This document shows, one piece after another, positions 8,589 to 16,632 of a stretch of 64,000 bases of DNA. The notes beneath the pieces are model-generated. The model was not told where the DNA came from, ran no database searches, and was given only the letters and a program-made list of their open reading frames with translations. The DNA is taken from contig NAEP01000028.1 of NCBI GenBank assembly GCA_002529645.1, positions 124,001 to 188,000 of the forward strand. The letters are read 5' to 3'. The stretch's first letter is position 1; each line of letters starts with the position of its first letter. Origin of the DNA: Candidatus Lumbricidiphila eiseniae. Lineage in GTDB: Bacteria > Actinomycetota > Actinomycetes > Actinomycetales > Microbacteriaceae. Both the position numbers and the translations under genes were made by a program.

Positions 8589-8800
8589 CTAACCAGGTTC
8601 TAACCCGAGAAGATTGCGAGCACACTCGAGAGTCTCTGCTTCCAGAGTTCCTTATTCTCGAAATCACGCCGATCACACTCCACGGTATACGGGGCGGGAA
8701 CGGTTTCTTCTCCACCGGACATACGACAATTATCTCATCCTCCTCAAGACTCTGCAGATTCCGGCTCCAACTGAACCGTATGGCCATAAAATGGCACATC
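8589..8800 (-). pseudogene. Decayed paralogue of the downstream four-cysteine lipoprotein (C-terminal part)
   Basis: Three reading frames must be joined to recover similarity with the C-terminus of the lipoprotein at 9113-9805. One frame gives SRNLQSLEEDEIIVVC and VEKK (compare ARNPQHLNEDEIMVAC and VKKK), a second gives APYTVECDRRDFENK (compare ASYTAKDYRHDWETN), and a third gives ETLECARNLLGLEPG (compare FHECSLDPLGLGYG) to a TAG at 8589. Frameshifts sit near 8700 and 8650, and an in-frame stop lies just upstream. The signal-peptide half is missing. Confidence 0.75.
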
Positions 8801-9084
8801 TCGAATCATCTCATAGTTTCTAGACAGAATTCACAAAACATATGTAACATCCGCGTTTAGCTGTGTTTTCCTGAGAGGCGCTCCGAGTTGACAGAGAGCT
8901 CGGTCACGTCGAATCACCGTAGTGAGAGTGCTCCTGCCGCCAGTCGTGTTCTCGTGCTCGGTTGAACTGGCTGGTGTGAGGTGGATCAAACCGCCGAACG
9001 ATCACGGGGGTCTCAGCAGGACGTTCGTGGGCGGCGAGGCTGGCTTTGTGAGCGGCGACATCACCACGCAAATCTCACTAGGTC
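8801..9084. other. Stretch without a recognisable gene
   Basis: The reverse strand has a 52-codon open frame, 9064 down to 8904, reading DVAAHKASLAAHERPAETPV and onward with coding-like composition, but no start codon and no family I recognise; it may be another relic. A forward frame at 8922-9116 has no ribosome binding site and looks like a shadow. Confidence 0.3.
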
Positions 9085-9109
9085 TGTGCTGTGAGCAGCT
9101 CACAGCACA
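9085..9109 (-). terminator. Hairpin just downstream of the lipoprotein gene
   Basis: Perfect 11-bp arms (9085-9095 and 9099-9109) with a CAG loop, four bases after the lipoprotein stop on the reverse strand. No U-tract follows, which is common for actinobacterial terminator-like hairpins. It would separate peptide/lipoprotein transcription from the adaptor-ABC operon. Confidence 0.6.
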
Positions 9110-9112
9110 CTC

Positions 9113-9805
9113 CTAGCCGTACCCCAGCCCGAGGGGATCAAGAGAGCACTCATGAAAGGCCGGGGAATCCGCATCGTGAGCGTTTGTTTCCCAATCGTGT
9201 CGGTAGTCTTTAGCGGTATAGGAGGCAGGAACTAACTTCTTTTTCACCAGGCACGCGACCATTATTTCGTCTTCATTAAGATGCTGTGGATTTCGAGCCA
9301 TGTCGTACCTCAGCGTAGAGATGAGAGAATGATCCTGATCACATCGTTTCCACACTTGTTGAATCTGATCAATACTCATCTCAGCTGTTGCGTGGTTCAG
9401 TGGTTTTGCGCCTCTTCCTTCATCTAAGAAGCCCTCGTTCAGCATGCATTTCCGATACAGGCTCTCTGTCTGCGCAAAATCCTGGTCGGTGATGTGACCT
9501 TTTGCGAGAATCTGGCGAACCAGATCACTCGTCGTCTTGCGGTAAAACTCTGCGAACTCATCTGCCCACGGTCCCGTGAATTCTGGAATTACCGCCGGTG
9601 GATCTGGAACCTCCGGATCCGGGGAGATCTTCACCACCATCTCGGAAGTGGAAGATCCTGCAGACTCACCTTCTTCGCTGGAACATGCCACGAGCCCTAC
9701 CGCCAGCAACACCACAAAAACAGCTGAACACACCGTCTTCCCAAGGACCGCACCATCACGCTGGTTCCCAGCAGAACACGTGACACCACATCCGTCATCT
9801 TCCAT
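9113..9805 (-). CDS. Secreted lipoprotein with four cysteines, putative partner or immunity protein
   Basis: 230 aa. Hydrophobic segment followed by lipobox LVAC (modified Cys at residue 41), then a Ser/Glu/Pro-rich linker and a globular domain with four further cysteines in the contexts YRKCMLNEG, WKRCDQDH, VACLVKKK and FHECSLDP, suggesting two disulfides outside the membrane. ATG at 9805; a GTG at 9814 is the alternative. It follows the small secreted peptide gene with an 11-base overlap. Family not recognised by name. Immunity, receptor or processing function is inference from context only. A decayed second copy lies at 8589-8800 and an N-terminal fragment near 10302-10370. Confidence 0.65.
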   Translation of the reverse strand: MEDDGCGVTCSAGNQRDGAVLGKTVCSAVFVVLLAVGLVACSSEEGESAGSSTSEMVVKISPDPEVPDPPAVIPEFTGPWADEFAEFYRKTTSDLVRQILAKGHITDQDFAQTESLYRKCMLNEGFLDEGRGAKPLNHATAEMSIDQIQQVWKRCDQDHSLISTLRYDMARNPQHLNEDEIMVACLVKKKLVPASYTAKDYRHDWETNAHDADSPAFHECSLDPLGLGYG

Positions 9806-10085
9806 TGAAGCCACGCCTCACTACCCGCGACACCGGACAATAAGGCTGCGTTGACGTGGAACCCGGCCGAGCCCAATTAGCATTCCCGTGGTACTGCCCG
9901 TCAGCAGCCCGCATCCAATGCTGGATCGACCCGGTTGACCAGGGGTAGTTATATGCCGAAAAGTCGCGAACCTGAACGTGGTACCTCGCGGCATGCGCTG
10001 GGACCGCTGTCAAGGTTGCGACCATAAGAGAGATTACGATAATGGGTACGGCCGGTGCAAGTCGCTTCGTCAGTTTCCTGGTCAC
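9795..10085 (-). CDS. Small secreted peptide, bacteriocin-like
   Basis: 96 aa. GTG at 10085, with AAGAAGGG upstream, is preferred over the longer ATG frame at 10142. Basic start TRKLTKRLAP, hydrophobic core, and a likely Sec signal-peptidase site after PAHA (residue 32). The mature 64 residues are rich in Tyr, Trp, His and Arg, with a core HWMRAADGQYHGNANWARPG and a single Cys. General features resemble small secreted bacteriocins of the lactococcin-972 type (Sec leader, aromatic mature part, adjacent ABC genes), but I see no definite family motif. The core recurs in a decayed copy at 10440-10653. Function is inferred. Confidence 0.55.
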   Translation of the reverse strand: MTRKLTKRLAPAVPIIVISLMVATLTAVPAHAARYHVQVRDFSAYNYPWSTGSIQHWMRAADGQYHGNANWARPGSTSTQPYCPVSRVVRRGFNGR

Positions 10086-10301
10086 AATGAGGCCCTTCTT
10101 TCGGGTTGTATTGCCGGTTTCCGGCGCCGCAATCAGCCGCACAGGTTGAACTCACAACGTAACATAATTTTGCGTTGCCTTTGCGTCTGGTTGGAGCTGC
10201 CCCTGATACATCACACTGAGGCTGCTGCCCCACTGAGAATGACGAGCATCAACCCCGTCCGTTTGGTGATCTGACTGTACCATCACCGGGTTCGGTATAG
10301 A

Positions 10302-10653
10302 AACAGCCGAACACACTGTTTTTCTTATAGGCCATGCCATCACGCCGGCCTCCAGTGGAACACACAACACACTCCGTCATCTTCCATAGAAACCACACCT
10401 CACCACCCTCAACGTGGTGCAGTAAGGCTGTACCGCCACCGAACCCGGTCGAGCCCAGTCAGCACCCTCGCGGCACTCCCCGCAGCACTGGGTCTTCGAA
10501 TTCAACGCGTCCCGCCCAGTCAGCACCCTCGCGGCACTCCCCGTCAGCAGCCTCCATCCAGTGCTTGACCTGTCCGGCGGGACCAGTACTTAGATGATAG
10601 AGAGTGCACGCCCATTGAGGCCACAGAAAAAAGACTGGAAACAACAAACTCAC
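10302..10653 (-). pseudogene. Decayed duplicate of the peptide/lipoprotein gene pair
   Basis: DNA from about 10302 to 10610 aligns collinearly with 9722-9960. The peptide part reads GQVKHWMEAADGE and GADWAG (compare GSIQHWMRAADGQ and NANWAR) but lacks a proper leader and ends early. The lipoprotein part retains only a signal-like RKTVCSAV (compare GKTVCSAV) before falling apart. Relative to the intact copy it carries a 61-bp insertion at 10483-10543. Most of 10143-10302 is otherwise featureless. Confidence 0.72.
10453..10543. repeat. Perfect 30-bp direct repeat flanking a 31-bp spacer (61-bp unit)
   Basis: Bases 10453-10482 and 10514-10543 are identical (core GTCAGCACCCTCGCGGCACT), separated by 31 unrelated bases. 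The paralogous segment of the intact peptide gene (9841-9960) aligns on both sides but has one copy (9871-9900) and no spacer, so exactly one 61-bp repeat-spacer unit was gained here. The geometry matches a type I-E CRISPR unit. Confidence 0.9.
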
Positions 10654-10749
10654 CTGTGACTACAGAGGTATGCCCACCGGGGTCACAGAAACGAGTTGCC
10701 ACCGCAGTAGGACGCGAGAGCCGGGGATCGACGAAATCGCGAGGGGTTG

Positions 10750-12513
10750 CTACTCCAGCAGGGTTGAGAGCCCTGCCGCGAGAGTGGCGACCAGTGCGTT
10801 CGCGGCGGATCGCCGCTGGGCAACCGTCCCCGTCTCCTCGGATGCGTCAATGTAGGCCTTGAGCTTCGGCTCGGTACCGCTCGGGCGCACCATGATGCGG
10901 GCATTGCTCTCCAGCACGATTCGGAGCATGTTGGTCGGCGGCAGCGCGCCAAACCCCTGCGAGAAGTCGTCGATCTGCTGTACCCGGATGCCACCGACAG
11001 CGTCGGGCGGAGCATCCCGAAGCCTTGTCATGATCTCATCAATGCGAGCAAGCTCAGACACGCGGAGCGAGATCTGGGTCGAGGCGAACGCGCCAAACCT
11101 CGCCGTAAGTTCGTCGAGGTGGTCGGCGACGGTCTTTCCGGCTGCCCCGAGCTCAGTCGCCAGTGCGGTGAACGCGAGCGAGGCCGAGATGCCGTCTTTG
11201 TCGGTGACAGTGTCGGGATTAACAAGGTATCCGAGCGCTTCTTCAAAGCCGAAAATCAGACCGGGAGTGCGGGAAATCCATTTAAACCCGGTGAGGGTGG
11301 CGCGGAACTCGAGTCCGTACTGGTGCGCGATTCGTTCCAAACCGGGGGATGACACGATCGAACACGCGAGAGTACCACCCGCTCCCGACTCGCCCGCCGC
11401 ATCCGCCGCTGCCCGTGCCGCCCGCCAGCCGAGCATAAGACCAACATCGTTGCCGCTGAGTCGGCGGAACCCCGCAGGTTCCGTGGCATCCGGGATGGCA
11501 ACGGCGAACCGGTCCGCGTCGGGGTCGTTTGCGATGATGAGGTCTGCGCCAACCTCGCGGGCGCGGGCGAACGCGAGATCCATCGCGCCAGCCTCCTCCG
11601 GGTTGGGGAACGCGACGGTGGGGAAGGCGGCATCCGGTTCAACCTGTTCCGGCACAACCGCGGGTTGCTCGAACCCGGCGGTCCGCCACACAGCTGAGAG
11701 GGTTTCCCAACCGACACCGTGCATGGCCGTGTAGACAATGGTGGGTGGCGCAACCGATAACCCCGGTTTCGACGAGATTCCACCATTCGGGATAACTCGC
11801 ACAGCGGCGCGAACGTACGCCTCAATAACGGACTCGTCGGCTGTGGCATACTGCCCACGCGGCAACTGCGCAACGGTTATCGTCTCGGCAATGTGGGCGA
11901 TGTGGGCGGCGATTTGTATATCACTCGGACCGATGATTTGCGCGCCGTTATCCTGCCCGCCGAGGTACACCTTGTAGCCGTTGTCTAGCGGCGGATTGTG
12001 CGAAGCTGTCACCATCACACCCGCCGAGGTGCCGAGGTGGCGGACCGAGAAGGCGAGCACGGGAGTGGGCAGCAGGCGGGGTAGGAGGGTCACATTGACG
12101 CCCGCGCCCGCCATGATTTCGGCCGAATCGTGGGCGAACACATCAGAGTTCTTCCGACCGTCGTAGCCGATGACAACCGAGGGAGCAGTGCTGCTCGTTG
12201 CGTGCTCTACGAGGTAGGCCGCAAGACCGGCCGCGGCCTGGGCAACGAGCACCCGATTCATCCGGTTCGGTCCGGCACCGAGGCTGCCGCGCAGACCCGC
12301 CGTTCCAAAGGCAAGTCGAGTGTCAAAACGGTCGGTCAGATCGGCGGATGCCGCGACATCTCCCGTGCGCACGTGTTCGAGGAGCGCGCTCAGTTCTGCC
12401 CGGGTTTCTGGATCGGGATCCTGCGCGAGCCACGCCTCGGCGCGCGCGAGCCGGCCTGTCACGTCAGTGAAAGAGTCGCTGCCCGGTGTCGGGAACTGGT
12501 TGTCAGTGGTCAT
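10750..12513 (-). CDS. Phospho-sugar mutase (phosphoglucomutase/phosphomannomutase, PGM2 type)
   Basis: 587 aa alpha-D-phosphohexomutase. All four domains are marked: GTAGLRG in the N-terminal domain, the catalytic phosphoserine loop VMVTASHNPPLDNGYKVY near residue 158, the magnesium loop NDPDADRFAVAIP near 330, and the phosphate-binding RPSGTEPKLKAYID close to the end. It lies 14 bases after purine nucleoside phosphorylase. In this pairing it probably acts as a phosphopentomutase-like enzyme turning (deoxy)ribose 1-phosphate into the 5-phosphate, as some PGM2 proteins do; the exact substrate cannot be told from sequence. ATG at 12513 with GAGAGG upstream. Confidence 0.88.
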   Translation of the reverse strand: MTTDNQFPTPGSDSFTDVTGRLARAEAWLAQDPDPETRAELSALLEHVRTGDVAASADLTDRFDTRLAFGTAGLRGSLGAGPNRMNRVLVAQAAAGLAAYLVEHATSSTAPSVVIGYDGRKNSDVFAHDSAEIMAGAGVNVTLLPRLLPTPVLAFSVRHLGTSAGVMVTASHNPPLDNGYKVYLGGQDNGAQIIGPSDIQIAAHIAHIAETITVAQLPRGQYATADESVIEAYVRAAVRVIPNGGISSKPGLSVAPPTIVYTAMHGVGWETLSAVWRTAGFEQPAVVPEQVEPDAAFPTVAFPNPEEAGAMDLAFARAREVGADLIIANDPDADRFAVAIPDATEPAGFRRLSGNDVGLMLGWRAARAAADAAGESGAGGTLACSIVSSPGLERIAHQYGLEFRATLTGFKWISRTPGLIFGFEEALGYLVNPDTVTDKDGISASLAFTALATELGAAGKTVADHLDELTARFGAFASTQISLRVSELARIDEIMTRLRDAPPDAVGGIRVQQIDDFSQGFGALPPTNMLRIVLESNARIMVRPSGTEPKLKAYIDASEETGTVAQRRSAANALVATLAAGLSTLLE

Positions 12514-12527
12514 GGGATATCCTCTCG

Positions 12528-13355
12528 CTACAGCACCGTAACAATTCGGGCAAGCAGTGCACCGATGACCGGCTCAGCAGTTTTACCGATGGCAACCACC
12601 TCGTCGTGGCTGAGCGGTGTGGTCTGGATGCCCGCGGCAAGATTGGTGATGAGGGACATCCCGAGAATCTCCATTCCGCACTGTCGGGCAGCGATGGCCT
12701 CGAGCGCGGTGGACATTCCGACAATATGACCACCGATCGTCTTCGCCATCTGCACCTCGGCCGGTGTCTCGTAGTGGGGCCCCCGGAATTGCACGTAGAC
12801 GCCCTCATCAAGGTCAGAAGCAACGGAGCGCGCGATGGCCCGCAGCCGAGCCGAATAGAGATCGGTCAGGTCGATGAACGTTGCGCCCTCGAGCGGTGAA
12901 TCGGCGGTGAGGTTGATGTGATCGCTGATGAGCACGGGTGTGCCGGGTGTCCAGTGCGGCATGATCCCGCCCGCACCATTGGTGAGAATCATGGTGGATG
13001 CCCCCGCTGCTGCTGCTGTGCGCACCGAGTGTACGACGCGGCGAACACCGTGGCCCTCGTAATAGTGGGTACGCGCACCGATGACGAGAGCGCGTTTTCC
13101 AGACGGTGTGAGAATCGACCGGATGGTGCCGAGGTGCCCTGCCAGCGCTGGTTGTGAGAAGCCCGGTATTTCGGTGGCGGAGAGAGTGTGCGTCGTGTCG
13201 CCGATGAGATCGGCGGCGTGCGCCCACCCGCTGCCGAGAGTCAGTGCAATATCGTGCCGGGCCACGCCGGTGAGCTCGGCGATGCGATCGGCCGCGGTGT
13301 GAGCGAGAGCAAAGGGGTCGGCGGCAGGATCATCCAGGGGATTCAGTTGCGACAT
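12528..13355 (-). CDS. Purine nucleoside phosphorylase (trimeric class)
   Basis: Phosphorolysis of inosine and guanosine to base plus (deoxy)ribose 1-phosphate. 275 aa. Phosphate-binding LTLGSGWAHAA near residue 40, ARTHYYEGH, the base-site LTNGAGGI near 128, and FRGPHYETPAEV and GMSTALEAIAARQ identify the trimeric PNP/MTAP family. First gene of a two-gene operon with the phosphohexomutase and a functional continuation of the nucleoside genes at the window start. Divergent from the quinone reductase across a repeat-bearing 213-base gap. Confidence 0.92.
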   Translation of the reverse strand: MSQLNPLDDPAADPFALAHTAADRIAELTGVARHDIALTLGSGWAHAADLIGDTTHTLSATEIPGFSQPALAGHLGTIRSILTPSGKRALVIGARTHYYEGHGVRRVVHSVRTAAAAGASTMILTNGAGGIMPHWTPGTPVLISDHINLTADSPLEGATFIDLTDLYSARLRAIARSVASDLDEGVYVQFRGPHYETPAEVQMAKTIGGHIVGMSTALEAIAARQCGMEILGMSLITNLAAGIQTTPLSHDEVVAIGKTAEPVIGALLARIVTVL

Positions 13356-13414
13356 CCCGCTAGCATATCGGTGGGTTTGTGATCCGTGGCCTGGTGCTCT
13401 GGCACGTTTTGGTG

Positions 13415-13563
13415 GGATGTTTTCGTGTGCGCGAGAACGCGATGCACGGTACTCGGAGCGCTTCGAGACGGGGATGGATGTTTTTGCGTGCGCGCAAACA
13501 CGCCAGTGGCAGTGCAGTCACGTCGCACAGTTCTGCGAACTACCTCCGCGTGCGCGAGAATGT
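13415..13563. repeat. Degenerate direct repeats at 61-62 bp spacing upstream of lpdA
   Basis: A 26-bp segment at 13415-13440 (GGATGTTTTCGTGTGCGCGA core) recurs 61 bp later at 13476-13501 with five mismatches, and its 3' half (GCGTGCGCGAGAA) again at 13548, 62 bp on. Repeats 1 and 2 keep a weak palindrome (GTTTTCG/CGAGAAC; GTTT-GCG/CGC-AAAC), with some changes that look compensatory. The sequences between repeats are unrelated. They fill the gap between divergent PNP and lpdA. Confidence 0.65.
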
Positions 13564-13568
13564 GACAC

Positions 13569-14999
13569 ATGGCCTATGAGTTCGAGCGTACCCAGAGAAT
13601 TGCTGTCCTCGGCGGTGGGCCCGGCGGATACGAGGCAGCGCTCGCCGGGGCTCGACTCGGTGCGGAGGTCACACTCATCGAGCGGGCGGGTGTCGGTGGG
13701 GCGGCCGTGCTCACCGATGTTGTGCCATCCAAGTCACTCATCGCGACGGCCGAGGCAACCAAAGCGGTGGAAGAGGCCGCCGATCTGGGGGTACAGTTCT
13801 TCGCGAAGTCGGGCGGTAAAGCGGTCAAACCGGATGTCGCGATCAACCTCGCCGCCGTCAACAAGCGGTTGCTCGGACTGGCGGCGCAGCAGTCCGAGGA
13901 CATGCGTGTCAACCTCCTCGAGTCGGGTGTCACACTCGTGCAGGGAGAGGGACGGCTCGACGGAGCGAACGCCATCACGGTCGCCACGTCAAAGGGCGGC
14001 ACCGACTTTGATCGCATTGAGGCCGACACCCTCGTTGTCTCGGTCGGGGCATCGCCGCGGGTGCTCCCCACCGCGGTGCCTGACGGTGAGCGGATTCTCA
14101 CCTGGACCCAGCTCTATCAGCTCACCGCCATCCCGGAACACCTCATTGTCGTGGGCTCCGGCGTCACCGGTGCGGAGTTTGCCTCCGCCTACCGGGCACT
14201 CGGGGCGGCGGTGACGCTGGTCTCGAGCCGTGATCAGGTGCTGCCGGGTTCGGATGCGGACGCGGCATCCGTCATTGAAAAGGTCTTCACCCGCAATGGC
14301 ATGACGCTGCTCAACAAGTCGCGTGCGGAGTCGGTCGTGCGACAGAGCGACGGGGTGCTCGTCACCCTCACGGACGGCCGCGCGGTGACCGGGAGCCACT
14401 GTCTGATGGCGGTCGGGTCCACCCCCAACACAACGGATATCGGGTTAGAAGAGGCGGGTGTGCAGCTCGACAACTCAGGGCACATTCGTGTGAACCGGGT
14501 GGCGCGGACATCCATCCCCAATATCTACGCCGCCGGTGACTGCACCACCTTCATGCCGCTCGCCTCGGTCGCGTCAATGCAGGGACGCACCGCCGTGTTC
14601 CACGCGATGGGCGACATCGTCAATCCACCAGAAAGTCGGAACATTACCTCCAACATCTTCACACAGCCGGAGATCGCAACGATTGGCTGGACACAGAAAG
14701 AGATTGAGGATGGCGCGGTCTCCGGCACCGTCTACAAGCTGCCGCTTGCGTCAAACCCGCGGGCGAAGATGATGGGCATCCGTGACGGATTCGTGAAGCT
14801 GTTTGCCTCCGCCGGGTCGGGTGCCATTATCGGCGGTGTCATCGTCGCCCCGAAGGCATCGGAGCTCATCTTTCCGCTCGCGCTCGCGGTGGAACAACGA
14901 CTCACCGTGGATCAGTTCGCGTCGGCGTTCCCGGTGTATCCGTCACTGAGCGGGTCGCTATCGGATGCCGCGCGCGCGATGCACGTTGCTCGACAGTAG
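13569..14999 (+). CDS. lpdA: NAD(P)H-quinone dehydrogenase (LpdA/Rv3303c-like flavoprotein)
   Basis: 476 aa pyridine nucleotide-disulfide oxidoreductase fold. FAD-binding GGGPGGYEAALAGARLGA near residue 14; the usual redox-active CxxxxC is replaced by GGAAVLTDVVPSK, as in mycobacterial LpdA, so it is not a lipoamide dehydrogenase. NAD-binding VVGSGVTGAEFASAYRALGA follows near residue 193, a second FAD motif NIYAAGDCTTF near 318, and the C-terminal dimerisation domain. Expected to reduce quinones in the cytosol or at the membrane face. Single-gene unit converging with gabD. Confidence 0.88.
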   Translation: MAYEFERTQRIAVLGGGPGGYEAALAGARLGAEVTLIERAGVGGAAVLTDVVPSKSLIATAEATKAVEEAADLGVQFFAKSGGKAVKPDVAINLAAVNKRLLGLAAQQSEDMRVNLLESGVTLVQGEGRLDGANAITVATSKGGTDFDRIEADTLVVSVGASPRVLPTAVPDGERILTWTQLYQLTAIPEHLIVVGSGVTGAEFASAYRALGAAVTLVSSRDQVLPGSDADAASVIEKVFTRNGMTLLNKSRAESVVRQSDGVLVTLTDGRAVTGSHCLMAVGSTPNTTDIGLEEAGVQLDNSGHIRVNRVARTSIPNIYAAGDCTTFMPLASVASMQGRTAVFHAMGDIVNPPESRNITSNIFTQPEIATIGWTQKEIEDGAVSGTVYKLPLASNPRAKMMGIRDGFVKLFASAGSGAIIGGVIVAPKASELIFPLALAVEQRLTVDQFASAFPVYPSLSGSLSDAARAMHVARQ

Positions 15000-15043
15000 C
15001 GGCGCGGGATGCCCCGACCGCGGCCGACTAGTTCACCGGCTGG

Positions 15044-16513
15044 CTAGCTCGTCGGTAGCAGTGTGTACTTCGTGTCGAGGTATTCTTGGATACCTTCGAT
15101 GCCGCCCTCCCGACCGATACCAGACTGCTTGACACCGCCGAACGGTGCCGCAGCGTTAGAGGCCAGACCGGTATTGAGGGCCATCAGCCCCGTCGCGAGG
15201 CGATTGATCATGCGGTGCCCGCGCCCGAGGTCATTTGTGAACACGTACGACATGAGTCCGTATTCGGTGTCGTTGGCACAGCGCACCGCATCATCCTCCG
15301 AACTGAAGGTTGTAATTCCGAGCACCGGTCCGAAAATTTCCTCTTTCAACAGGCGACTTTCGGGGTGAACCTCTCCAAGAACGGTGGGGGAATAGAAGGT
15401 GCCCTCTCGGTCAAGTGGCGAGCCGCCGGTGAGAATCTGCGCACCCCGTTCGACGGCATCCTGCACCAGTTCGTGCACTGAACTGACCGCCTTTGCGTCA
15501 ATGAGAGGGCCGATCGTGACGCCATCATCGGTGCCGCGTCCAACTCGCATCGCGATCACCCGCTCGGTCACCCGCGCGGTAAATTCTGCCGCGACAGACT
15601 CGTGAACAATAAAACGATTGGCGGCGGTGCAGGCTTGTCCGGCATTGCGGAACTTCGCGAGCATCGCGCCATCCACCGCCCTGTCGAGGTCAGCGTCCTC
15701 AAAGACAATGAAGGGTGCGTTTCCGCCGAGTTCCATAGAAGTGCGCAGGACGCCCGTGGCTGCTTCGCGAATGAGTGCGCGTCCAACCGATGTTGACCCG
15801 GTGAAGGAAAGTTTCCGCAGCCGCGGGTCGGCAAGGATAGGTGCGGCGACTTTTGCGGACGTGCTTGTCGTAATGACGTTGACAACCCCCGGCGGTAGGC
15901 CGACCTGCTCGAGCAACTGAACAAACGCGAGGGTCGTGAGTGGCGTCTGAGCGGCGGGCTTGATGACGACGGTGCATCCGGCGGCGAGTGCTGGCGCGAT
16001 CTTGCGGGTTGCCATGGCGAGAGGGAAATTCCACGGGGTGATCAGGAGGCAGGGGCCGACCGGTTTTTGCGAGATGATCATGTTTCCCGTGCCCTCGGGG
16101 TTAGGGCCGTAGCGTCCGGAAATTCGCGCAGCCTCTTCGCTGTACCAGCGGAGAAATTCACCACCGTATGCCACTTCCCCTCTCGCCTCGGCGAGCGGCT
16201 TACCCATCTCAAGGGTCATCAGTAGCGCGAAGTCTTCTGCCCGTGACATAAGAGCGTCGAAGGCGTGCCGAAGCAGTTCCCCGCGAGTTCGGGGCGCTGT
16301 GGCTGCCCAAGAATCCTGGGCCGCCACAGCGGCATCAAGAGCACGCATGCCGTCTTCTGGCGAGGCGTCAGCGATGTTTTTGAGGGTCAGCCCGGTTGCT
16401 GGGTCGGTCACAGCGAAGGTGGTTCCGCGTGTCGCGGGAATCCACGTGCCGGTTATGTACAGGTCACTGGGGGTGGAGCGGAGGAGATCTTTTTCCCTGG
16501 TGGAGAGTGTCAT
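15044..16513 (-). CDS. gabD: NAD(P)+-dependent succinate-semialdehyde dehydrogenase
   Basis: 489 aa aldehyde dehydrogenase. Signature motifs: [19 protein letters not shown] near residue 140, cofactor loop [11 protein letters not shown], catalytic Glu in [18 protein letters not shown] and catalytic Cys in [13 protein letters not shown] near residue 288. Overall it is closest to the GabD group, though the aldehyde substrate is not provable from sequence. ATG at 16513 is chosen because GAGAGG lies nine bases upstream, while the ATG nine bases earlier would sit directly on it. The 119 bases back to the carboxylase gene could hold a separate promoter. Confidence 0.86.
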   Translation of the reverse strand: MTLSTREKDLLRSTPSDLYITGTWIPATRGTTFAVTDPATGLTLKNIADASPEDGMRALDAAVAAQDSWAATAPRTRGELLRHAFDALMSRAEDFALLMTLEMGKPLAEARGEVAYGGEFLRWYSEEAARISGRYGPNPEGTGNMIISQKPVGPCLLITPWNFPLAMATRKIAPALAAGCTVVIKPAAQTPLTTLAFVQLLEQVGLPPGVVNVITTSTSAKVAAPILADPRLRKLSFTGSTSVGRALIREAATGVLRTSMELGGNAPFIVFEDADLDRAVDGAMLAKFRNAGQACTAANRFIVHESVAAEFTARVTERVIAMRVGRGTDDGVTIGPLIDAKAVSSVHELVQDAVERGAQILTGGSPLDREGTFYSPTVLGEVHPESRLLKEEIFGPVLGITTFSSEDDAVRCANDTEYGLMSYVFTNDLGRGHRMINRLATGLMALNTGLASNAAAPFGGVKQSGIGREGGIEGIQEYLDTKYTLLPTS

Positions 16514-16632
16514 GTTGTTCATCCTCTCAGGTTTGCGCGAGACCGTCAGCAATGACGGAAAATCTCTTGTGGTGAAACTCGTTGCTGATACCGAGCGGCG
16601 GGAGAAAACCGATGACGTGCGTGTGACCGTCG

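Noticed and set aside
8922-9116. 64-aa forward ORF
   Set aside because: No ribosome binding site, no recognisable family, and it spans the lipoprotein terminator hairpin.
10656-10862. Small forward ORFs opposite the 3' end of the phosphohexomutase
   Set aside because: No start signals and they lie on the antisense of a conserved gene end.
15063-15920. Forward-strand ORFs opposite gabD
   Set aside because: Shadow frames of a clear aldehyde dehydrogenase in high-GC DNA; similar long antisense frames opposite accA, accD, pgm and the glycosyltransferases were left out for the same reason.
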